Shown here: positions 53,209 through 58,781 of the stretch, piece by piece
Layout: each line of letters starts with the position of its first letter
Position numbering within the stretch: the stretch's first letter is position 1
Source: a virus
Reading direction: 5' to 3' (one strand)
IMG/VR virus record: IMGVR_UViG_3300028384_000422
Coordinates: 1 to 64,000 of that record
Length of the DNA stretch: 64,000 nucleotides
The notes under the pieces: model-generated
What the model saw: only the letters and a program-made list of their open reading frames with translations
Databases searched by the model: none
Told to the model about the DNA's origin: nothing
Made by a program: the position numbers and the translations under genes

Positions 53209-54450
53209 TCAGCAGTAGGCAAGAGGAGGAACGCCCTCCAAGAATATTTGATTGACAACATTTTGCAAACGTTGTGCAATAGCGTTGCCCATTTTGTAAC
53301 CGATAGGCATACTCACAATGCCCTCACTTTTCTTGTAAAGATGAAACGCACCAGCAGGAATACGTCCCTCAGCAACAGCAGCGCGATCATCTTTATGAAC
53401 ACGGATAACACGACCGATTGTCTGTGCCATCTCAACGATGGGAAGATTACGGAGGAGAATAGTGTGAGTCAACCCAGGCACATTGATGCCCTCACTGAGA
53501 ATAGAATAGTGGAAGATCACAAACCTTTTAGTGTCATCAGCACCCCAAGACTGGAGCACGTTGAAGAACTCTTCGCGACCAACTTTCTTGCCGTTGATGA
53601 TAGCACCGAACTTGCTGGTGATGTGCATCACGTCATAACCATTGTTCTTGAAATACTCAAGAATGTCAGTCTGTCCGAGCATATTACCCAGCACTTTGCT
53701 GGATGGTGCAGACACCAAAACTTTGGGGTTCTGAGCATCATCGAGTTGCTCAAACATATCCTTCAAGTTGTCAGCATCAACATCGTGTGCATTATGCTTA
53801 GTGCGAATACGATTGGTCTCAAACGGTACAACTTTAGGGGGAACGATTGCACCACTAGCGATGAGTTCCTGTGCAGGAACATTGCAGAGAGTGCCACCCC
53901 AAACATCGGTGTTATTCATGCCGCGAGCAACACTTACACCACGACCAGTTTTAGGTGTTGCAGTGAAATAATACCTGCGCTTAGCATACTGAGCAGTAGC
54001 AAAGACGCTACGGAAGAAACTTTTTGCGGTGCCATTGTGTGCTTCATCAAAATAAATGGTGTCGATATTGATACCACTATCTACAACGCGGTGCAGAGAA
54101 TGGTAGGTTGTGAATATAATGCAGGACTCACTCGCTGCCCACGCAGTGTTAGAGAACAGAGCAATCTTATCACTCTTAGTGCTACTGAAATAGTGCGTTT
54201 CACCACTGTGAGCATGACAAACATGCGTCCAAGTTGCGCTCACAAACTGCATAAACTCTTCGCACAATTGATTAGCGAGGAGAATACGCGGAGCAACTAC
54301 AACAATAGTTTTACGACCAGACTTTAGTTGGTTGATTGTATCGGCAATCATGATATAGGTCTTGCCGCCACCAGTAGGAACGATGATTTGACCTGCATTG
54401 TTTGCTTGCATAGCATCAAATGCACGTTGCTGATGAGGACGAAGGTTCAT
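53209..54450 (-). CDS. UvsW-like SF2 DNA/RNA helicase
   Basis: A 413-residue superfamily 2 helicase. Visible motifs in order: Q-like LRPHQQRAFDAM (3-14), Walker A VPTGGGKT (24-31), DEAH box YFDEAHNGTA (133-142), motif III TATP (163-166), motif V SEGINVPGL (319-327), motif VI QTIGRVIRVH (343-352). T4 UvsW (about 500-590 residues) unwinds D-loops and branched recombination intermediates; here the N-terminal extra domain is missing, so the protein starts at the helicase core. It could be a UvsW paralogue or another phage SF2 helicase. Expressed from a TTGACA promoter (54473-54501), so early or middle. No frameshift seen. Confidence 0.88.
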   Translation of the reverse strand: MNLRPHQQRAFDAMQANNAGQIIVPTGGGKTYIMIADTINQLKSGRKTIVVVAPRILLANQLCEEFMQFVSATWTHVCHAHSGETHYFSSTKSDKIALFSNTAWAASESCIIFTTYHSLHRVVDSGINIDTIYFDEAHNGTAKSFFRSVFATAQYAKRRYYFTATPKTGRGVSVARGMNNTDVWGGTLCNVPAQELIASGAIVPPKVVPFETNRIRTKHNAHDVDADNLKDMFEQLDDAQNPKVLVSAPSSKVLGNMLGQTDILEYFKNNGYDVMHITSKFGAIINGKKVGREEFFNVLQSWGADDTKRFVIFHYSILSEGINVPGLTHTILLRNLPIVEMAQTIGRVIRVHKDDRAAVAEGRIPAGAFHLYKKSEGIVSMPIGYKMGNAIAQRLQNVVNQIFLEGVPPLAYC

Positions 54451-54461
54451 GTGATCGCTTG

Positions 54462-54475
54462 ACTATGAATATAGT
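54462..54475. promoter_or_regulatory. Operator-like dyad before the helicase gene
   Basis: ACTATG-AA-TATAGT, a near-perfect dyad directly downstream of the -10 box and inside a 25-base element shared with 52925-52949. Confidence 0.58.
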
Positions 54476-54501
54476 ATCGCATGAAAAAAGACCCCTGTCA
54501 A
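54473..54501 (-). promoter_or_regulatory. Promoter of the helicase operon, -35 in a terminator loop
   Basis: TTGACA (54496-54501), 17 bases, GATACT (54473-54478), 23 bases before the helicase ATG. The TTGACA is exactly the six-base loop of the terminator hairpin at 54484-54508. Confidence 0.78.
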
Positions 54502-54508
54502 GGAGTCT
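54484..54508 (-). terminator. Intrinsic terminator overlapping the helicase promoter
   Basis: Minus strand: AGACTCC, loop TTGACA, GGGGTCT, then a T-run of six (one T shared with the stem). The stem has one G-T pair. It follows the stop of the 51-residue gene by eight bases and ends the oxygenase-side operon. Confidence 0.8.
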
Positions 54509-54515
54509 GTGTCAG

Positions 54516-54671
54516 TTATGCAGGTGTCACATCCCACTCATCCGTGGGCACCATTGTTTTAATTACATGCTCAACATTGTCAATGCCGTAAACAATAACT
54601 GATTGTTTTGAAGTGAATCCATTGACTTTCTTTTGTCGTCTCCATGATACACGCCAGCGATCTTTGCTCAT
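54516..54671 (-). CDS. Small basic hypothetical protein
   Basis: A 51-residue protein: an Arg/Lys/Trp-rich start (SKDRWRVSWRRQKKVNGFTS) and a beta-rich end (VIVYGIDNVEHVIKTMVP). It overlaps the 62-residue gene by four bases and is followed by the terminator. Not recognised. Confidence 0.72.
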   Translation of the reverse strand: MSKDRWRVSWRRQKKVNGFTSKQSVIVYGIDNVEHVIKTMVPTDEWDVTPA

Positions 54672-54856
54672 GATTTAATCTCCCAGTCAGGATCATTTTT
54701 AGGGTGAACCCATAGTTCCATTCCACTATTGGGATGGTACAAGTGCCATTTATCTTTGCGATCAGTCACATAGGCATAAGGATCACGTCTCAAATCATAG
54801 GTGAAGATCTTGTTTGCCATGCGACTTTTCGCAATTAACTTAACACGAGATGCCAT
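54668..54856 (-). CDS. Small basic hypothetical protein
   Basis: A 62-residue basic protein (RVKLIAKSRMANKIFTYDLR) with a His/Trp/Pro-rich second half (WHLYHPNSGMELWVHPKND). It overlaps the 40-residue gene at its start and the 51-residue gene at its end. Function unknown; the composition supports a true gene. Confidence 0.74.
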   Translation of the reverse strand: MASRVKLIAKSRMANKIFTYDLRRDPYAYVTDRKDKWHLYHPNSGMELWVHPKNDPDWEIKS

Positions 54857-54962
54857 CGATTACCTCTGATTCTTCACCTAATACGGATGCAATCCAATCA
54901 TCTTCAGGTGCTTGAACCATGTCATGTTCATCCCATTCGATGTCAAATTCTTCATTGTACAT
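54840..54962 (-). CDS. Small acidic hypothetical protein
   Basis: A 40-residue acidic peptide (MYNEEFDIEWDEHDMVQA, then EDDWIASVLGEESEVIDG). It begins inside the end of the 56-residue gene and overlaps the next gene by 17 bases. It fills the only gap between two better genes, which is the main support. Function unknown. Confidence 0.6.
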   Translation of the reverse strand: MYNEEFDIEWDEHDMVQAPEDDWIASVLGEESEVIDGISC

Positions 54963-55122
54963 ACTGTCCAAAACCTCCACGTTGTTCAATGTTTGCACGG
55001 CGTTCAACATCAAGAAATTGACGCCTTTTCTTTTTCAGTGTGTGAATCTCATCCTCAGTATAGTTCTCAGGATGCTTTAAGCAATGGTTGATTTGTTTCG
55101 TTAGTTTCTTTAGCGATGACAT
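54952..55122 (-). CDS. Small basic helical hypothetical protein
   Basis: A 56-residue basic helical protein (SSLKKLTKQINHCLKHPENY, then EIHTLKKKRRQFLDVERRAN). Lys/Arg density suggests nucleic-acid contact, though nothing else shows it. It follows the 2OG oxygenase gene by 17 bases. Not recognised. Confidence 0.72.
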   Translation of the reverse strand: MSSLKKLTKQINHCLKHPENYTEDEIHTLKKKRRQFLDVERRANIEQRGGFGQYVQ

Positions 55123-55139
55123 TGTTAATATACACGGGG

Positions 55140-55772
55140 TTAGTCTTCTTGTCCAGCATCTTGTGCAGGTTGTTGTGCTGGCATAACGTTAAAGTTTGCA
55201 CTGATTGTAATTCTAGTTTCAGTGCCACGATGAGGTGACACTAAGTGCAAATAATGTGCTGGAAAAATGATAACATCTCCCTTCTTTACTTCGGGAACTG
55301 TTACCTGCTGTGTTGGTGCATTTAATACATCAAGTCCCTGAGATTTATACAGTTGATGTTCAGTGTTGATGAACTTAAATGCACATCCATCATCATCATT
55401 TATAGTATGGAAGTACACCATACTCAGATTATTTCTTGGATCACAGTGATCGTGTGCTTCCTGTGAATCGCCTGAGTTATATTTACTAACCCATGCATTC
55501 ATTGGCAGGATTTCAATATCAGTTTGTGATCCGACTTCTTCGATAAACTTATCAAAGATTGGACGAATTACGTCCAACCACTCACCATAAGGTGCAGATT
55601 CATCAGGTTGAGTGGACCAAGATGTCTGCACATTACAATTCCAATCCTCAGGTTGATGAAAGTTATTTTCGTTTGAGATATACTCACGAAACAACTCATC
55701 AATGATTAGTTGAGACCTAGTTCCTAACTGAGATTGGAAATACCACTTAGGATTGAAAACTTGAATAGTCAT
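55140..55772 (-). CDS. 2OG-Fe(II) oxygenase (phage type)
   Basis: A 210-residue protein of the non-haem iron and 2-oxoglutarate-dependent dioxygenase superfamily, common in cyanophages. Iron ligands by motif: His109-x-Asp111 in EAHDHCDPRNN, and a distal His (176 or 181) in LHLVSPHRGTETR, with Arg187 placed to bind 2-oxoglutarate. Strands KKGDVIIFPAHYLH and ITISANFNV match the jelly-roll. Members hydroxylate proteins, nucleic acids or small molecules; the substrate here is unknown. It sits in the small early gene operon rather than with the fibre genes, unlike the second oxygenase at 58284. A Gln/Ala-rich tail ends the protein. Confidence 0.88.
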   Translation of the reverse strand: MTIQVFNPKWYFQSQLGTRSQLIIDELFREYISNENNFHQPEDWNCNVQTSWSTQPDESAPYGEWLDVIRPIFDKFIEEVGSQTDIEILPMNAWVSKYNSGDSQEAHDHCDPRNNLSMVYFHTINDDDGCAFKFINTEHQLYKSQGLDVLNAPTQQVTVPEVKKGDVIIFPAHYLHLVSPHRGTETRITISANFNVMPAQQPAQDAGQED

Positions 55773-55960
55773 CGATAAAGGTCAGTCAAATGTAATTTGT
55801 CAACAATACCTTCAACCTCTTTCATTTTGGTAAGGTATGAAGATTCAGGGATCATTTTATCCCTATAGTATCGTTTCTGCAAGTCAGAGACATAAAGAAA
55901 CAATGCATCTTTTAAGATCATTTTCTCATCAGAGTCAAGGATTGCGGAGTGAAGTATCAT
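55769..55960 (-). CDS. Small helical hypothetical protein
   Basis: A 63-residue helical protein (SDEKMILKDALFLYVSDLQK, then EVEGIVDKLHLTDLYR). Its stop overlaps the oxygenase ATG (ATGA), so the two are translationally coupled and may act together. Not recognised. Confidence 0.75.
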   Translation of the reverse strand: MILHSAILDSDEKMILKDALFLYVSDLQKRYYRDKMIPESSYLTKMKEVEGIVDKLHLTDLYR

Positions 55961-55963
55961 TGA

Positions 55964-56137
55964 TTATCTCCTTAGAGTTTTGAGATAGTCAAGCACATAA
56001 CTCCTGATGTACATGAGTTCATGGTAACATTTTTGATTGTGAGCACATTGACGCAATTCATGATCAGGTTTGTGAACCGATTCCATGAAAAGGTCTAGTC
56101 CTCTATTAAATTTTTCGTGTTGAGATTCTCCGTCCAT
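55964..56137 (-). CDS. Small His/Cys-containing hypothetical protein
   Basis: A 57-residue helical protein with several His and Cys residues (VHKPDHELRQCAHNQKCYHE). The spacing H-x8-C-x2-H-x3-C-x-H is suggestive of metal binding but does not match a family I can name. It is three bases upstream of the next gene's start and has a TAA stop preceded by AGGAGA. Confidence 0.7.
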   Translation of the reverse strand: MDGESQHEKFNRGLDLFMESVHKPDHELRQCAHNQKCYHELMYIRSYVLDYLKTLRR

Positions 56138-56140
56138 GAT

Positions 56141-56242
56141 TCATACTGAGTGAGTGTAATCGAGGTCGTAGTCTACCTCAGAATAGTCATCAAATTCTAG
56201 TTCTTCATATTCTTTTTCCATTTCATAATCAATGCCACCCAT
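56141..56242 (-). CDS. Tiny acidic Tyr/Asp-rich protein
   Basis: A 33-residue frame (MGGIDYEMEKEYEELEFDDY). Its ATG lies within the end of the 65-residue gene. The open frame is longer (to 56404), but the extra part is antisense-like to nothing and overlaps a better gene. Acidic tiny proteins are common here; support is modest. Confidence 0.45.
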   Translation of the reverse strand: MGGIDYEMEKEYEELEFDDYSEVDYDLDYTHSV

Positions 56243-56426
56243 CGTTATCATAGTCTGTGTCGATGTTCTTTCGACCTTTCTTTGATCCTTTGGTTGAGAA
56301 GTTTTCGTCATTGTTGTCTCCCCAGTTTGAACGATTGGTGCCACCTTTTGAACGCTTGTCACGAATGGATTTGCCGAAGGAATAGTATCCTCGCTCGTCT
56401 CCACCCCGCCGATAAGTCTTGCCCAT
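56229..56426 (-). CDS. Small Gly/Lys/Asp-rich hypothetical protein
   Basis: A 65-residue low-complexity hydrophilic protein (GKTYRRGGDERGYYSFGKSI, then RDKRSKGGTNRSNWGDNNDE). Likely disordered. Similar Gly/Arg/Asp-rich small proteins occur in other cyanophages as far as I recall; function unknown. Confidence 0.72.
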   Translation of the reverse strand: MGKTYRRGGDERGYYSFGKSIRDKRSKGGTNRSNWGDNNDENFSTKGSKKGRKNIDTDYDNDGWH

Positions 56427-56470
56427 GAGTTTGAAACGTGAACGAATAGTAAACTACAGTGTTATATATC

Positions 56471-56686
56471 TCAGTCGATGTTACGATAAATGGATGCATA
56501 TTCATCCTTATCGCTAGTATCTTCTGGGATAGGGAACACTTGAGTATGCAATTCTTCAAAGCAATAACCTACACCCTTCAAGAAGTCTTGCGTCTTCTCT
56601 ACTACTTCAGGGAGCAAAGTTGCTTCAAATTCTTTAGTTGTGACAGTAGAATCCTCATCAGTACAGATGAGAGTGAATTGAGGCAT
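56471..56686 (-). CDS. Small acidic hypothetical protein, head of operon
   Basis: A 71-residue protein with a beta hairpin start (MPQFTLICTDEDSTVTTKEF) and a helix (LPEVVEKTQDFLKGVGYCF). It follows the promoter at 56710-56738 by ~24 bases and is the first gene of the early cassette. Not recognised. Confidence 0.75.
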   Translation of the reverse strand: MPQFTLICTDEDSTVTTKEFEATLLPEVVEKTQDFLKGVGYCFEELHTQVFPIPEDTSDKDEYASIYRNID

Positions 56687-56709
56687 GGTTCTCCGTTGAA
56701 TACCCCAGT

Positions 56710-56738
56710 ATCATATCACAAAAAAAGGGGGTTGTATA
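56710..56738 (-). promoter_or_regulatory. Promoter with -35 in a terminator loop
   Basis: TATACA (56733-56738), 17 bases, TATGAT (56710-56715) on the minus strand. The -35 lies in the seven-base loop of the hairpin at 56720-56743. It opens the early cassette. Confidence 0.68.
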
Positions 56739-56743
56739 CCCCC
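56720..56743 (-). terminator. Intrinsic terminator after the fibre block
   Basis: GGGGG, loop TATACAA, CCCCC, followed by seven Ts on the minus strand. It ends the fibre transcript 20 bases beyond the XkdW-like gene's stop. Confidence 0.9.
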
Positions 56744-56762
56744 TGTGCCACCTCTGTAAGCG

Positions 56763-57119
56763 TCACTCAGACGGATAGGCGTTCTTAACACTCTTGAGAG
56801 CACCAAACCACCTAGATGTATCTTTGCCAGCGATTCTGCCCTCATCCATATCATGCCAGAGCAAATCTAATTGCTCTTCAACAGTAGGATAATCTAATCG
56901 TCTTGATAAATCATACGAAGGAGCAGGAAATGTTCTTTTACTGATAACTTCGGTCTCTTCACTATATTGATAATCAGGTGGTTGTAATCCTTCCTCAATA
57001 GTTTCAGGACCTTCCACCCATGTAAGTTCGGGAGTAACTTCAAATCTTACAGATTCGTCTCCTTCCTTAAACTCAATTACTTGTCCAGATGGACCGTGAA
57101 CTAATGCTTGATATGCCAT
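56763..57119 (-). CDS. XkdW-like tail accessory protein
   Basis: A 118-residue protein, starting at ATG 57119, six bases after the adhesin gene. The N-terminal half is beta-rich. The C-terminal ~50 residues (LDYPTVEEQLDLLWHDMDEG, then SRWFGALKSVKNAYPS) match the YP-EEQLD-LWHD-W-VK-YP pattern of XkdW-type domains on phage tail-fibre-associated proteins. Likely fibre assembly or virion component; a terminator follows. Confidence 0.8.
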   Translation of the reverse strand: MAYQALVHGPSGQVIEFKEGDESVRFEVTPELTWVEGPETIEEGLQPPDYQYSEETEVISKRTFPAPSYDLSRRLDYPTVEEQLDLLWHDMDEGRIAGKDTSRWFGALKSVKNAYPSE

Positions 57120-57124
57120 GAAAC

Positions 57125-57946
57125 TTAGGAATAATTGTATACGATAACGCAACCTGCACCGCCGCGACTATTATTGTGTGCAAAACCATTCTGTGAATAG
57201 TAACCATAACCTCCACCAGATCCCCACTGACCATGGGTAATCTCTTCTTGGTTGTTATAGTAATGGTGTGATGATCCTGCAGAGTGCCAGAATGATGATC
57301 CAGCACCACCTTCTCTGTTGTGACCGTGAGACATCTCACCACCACCGCCAGGTACATTAATATCACCACCAGAAGCACTTCCGCCAGGTCCACCTTGGTG
57401 GGGAACATCAGTTTGTCCACCTTGTCCACCACCAGCAGTACAATAAGAACCGAAAGATGAAGTGCCACCTGATGATCCCCTGCCACTATTTCTAGCATAA
57501 CTACCACCAGCGCCGTAAGTATAAGCGACTGATGATACACCAGAGACATCAATCCACTTGATAGCAGTAGCACCACCACCGCCACCTGCGCCACGGTAGC
57601 TGTTATCATTAACTCGTGCTCCACCACCACCGCCAGTGACATATACTAAAACATAATTACATCCAGCAGGTTTTGTCCATGTTCCACTACCACCAGTAGT
57701 AGAGTTAGAGTTCCAAGTTCCATTCTGTGATGTATATACGTTCATGCCTAACAATCTACCACCCATAGCAGCGGCAGCATAATTAGTACCATCGAACACC
57801 AATGCTTGCCCATTGGCAGCAGACATAACGTTGCTATGCACCCCAGGGACATCAGATAGACTATTAATACCTGTAATTTGTGTAGTGGAATCACCCGTAA
57901 ATGATGTAGTTCCAACATTCAAGGTTCCTACATTTAATTCTGACAT
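57125..57946 (-). CDS. Glycine-rich tail fibre adhesin
   Basis: A 273-residue protein. N-terminal fibre stem segment (MSELNVGTLNVGTTSFTG), a middle with WTKPAGCNYVLVYVTGGGGG, and a long Gly/Ser/His-rich tail with many GGGG and GGP runs ending in GGAGCVIVYNY. This is the layout of the glycine-rich domain on phage tail-tip adhesins, often polyglycine II sandwich folds that bind host receptors. A GATAAATA late promoter lies 24 bases upstream. Host range is probably set partly here. Confidence 0.85.
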   Translation of the reverse strand: MSELNVGTLNVGTTSFTGDSTTQITGINSLSDVPGVHSNVMSAANGQALVFDGTNYAAAAMGGRLLGMNVYTSQNGTWNSNSTTGGSGTWTKPAGCNYVLVYVTGGGGGARVNDNSYRGAGGGGGATAIKWIDVSGVSSVAYTYGAGGSYARNSGRGSSGGTSSFGSYCTAGGGQGGQTDVPHQGGPGGSASGGDINVPGGGGEMSHGHNREGGAGSSFWHSAGSSHHYYNNQEEITHGQWGSGGGYGYYSQNGFAHNNSRGGAGCVIVYNYS

Positions 57947-57955
57947 GAATTATGT

Positions 57956-58291
57956 TTATTCTTCACTCTTATTTATCTTCTTTACTTGTCTATTGCTCCA
58001 AAATGCCAACAGGATAATAGATGCATAAAAAATAGTATCATCCAACATCACAAGAAAGAAGATAACTGATCCACCATACTTGATAACATCAGGCAGAGGA
58101 GAGATTACCTTTGCAAAGAACTTACGATAGGATTTCTCAAACTTGAAATAACCAAGAGCACCAAGTGTGACCACAAACTCACTGTATGGAATTACAAAAT
58201 ACAATGACAAAATAATAAACAAGGGCCAATAATGTCTCTCAGGGATCTTAGCGACCAATTTGACATAACGACCAATTAAATTCTTAAACAT
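57956..58291 (-). CDS. Small membrane protein
   Basis: A 111-residue protein with two to three transmembrane helices (WPLFIILSLYFVIPYSEFVV; VIFFLVMLDDTIFYASIILL) and basic ends. It overlaps the oxygenase gene upstream by eight bases. I recognise no holin signature; it is in the fibre block, so it might aid fibre maturation at the membrane or be unrelated. YkvA-like membrane proteins share this rough layout, but that is weak. Confidence 0.75.
   Translation of the reverse strand: MFKNLIGRYVKLVAKIPERHYWPLFIILSLYFVIPYSEFVVTLGALGYFKFEKSYRKFFAKVISPLPDVIKYGGSVIFFLVMLDDTIFYASIILLAFWSNRQVKKINKSEE
57970..57977 (-). promoter_or_regulatory. Late-promoter-like GATAAATA before the adhesin gene
   Basis: GATAAATA on the minus strand, 24 bases upstream of the adhesin ATG, within the end of the membrane-protein gene. 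Same spacing as the exact late promoter at 24999. Confidence 0.6.
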
Positions 58292-58781
58292 AATTTAGAT
58301 TCAAAACCATACGATATTCATCAGTTGTAGATGTTCCTGTGTGCCTCATTGAGTTAGGAAACTCTACAAATCTATTGCCGACACTTTCTACTTTAGTGCC
58401 ATCTTCAAACATTGTGTATCCATCACAGGTGTTCAAATAATAGATCGATGTCTTAACATAAGGGCGATCTTCTGCCTCTGTAATATCATTATGCAGTCCA
58501 TGTTCAACAATACGATCCGTACCTGTCATAAAGTTTGCTTTTATCTTCACAATCGACAGGGGTTGAATCTTATCAAGTAGAGGATAAATGACCTGCATAT
58601 AATCTGTCTGTGGTGCATGATTTGTATAAAACATATGAATCATTTGAACATTTCTCTTGTAGTTCTGAGGACTATCACTGACAATCTTTGAACTAAACCA
58701 AGGGAAATTAAATGCTAACATCTGATTACGGATGTTATTATATGTTTGTTCAGGTAAGTAATTATCAATAACGTTGATCAT
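58284..58781 (-). CDS. 2OG-Fe(II) oxygenase (prolyl-hydroxylase-like)
   Basis: A 165-residue protein with P4H/2OG oxygenase features: iron motif His97-x-Asp99 in EHGLHNDITEA, distal His147 in FPNSMRHTGTSTTDE, and Arg157 for 2-oxoglutarate. Strand TSIYYLNTCDGYTMFEDG precedes the distal motif as in family members. It overlaps the U32-methyltransferase fusion by four bases (ATGA) and the membrane protein by eight, so all three are co-translated. Located beside fibre adhesins; hydroxylation of a virion protein or of a host polysaccharide precursor are both possible, neither shown. Confidence 0.85.
   Translation of the reverse strand: MINVIDNYLPEQTYNNIRNQMLAFNFPWFSSKIVSDSPQNYKRNVQMIHMFYTNHAPQTDYMQVIYPLLDKIQPLSIVKIKANFMTGTDRIVEHGLHNDITEAEDRPYVKTSIYYLNTCDGYTMFEDGTKVESVGNRFVEFPNSMRHTGTSTTDEYRMVLNLNYV

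Noticed and set aside
53248-54327. 359-residue plus-strand frame over the helicase
   Set aside because: Exact antisense of a helicase with all motifs; its composition is atypical and all genes here run on the minus strand.
57073-57642. 189-residue minus-strand frame within the adhesin gene
   Set aside because: Out-of-frame shadow of the Gly-rich coding, giving a Val/Leu run with no domain.
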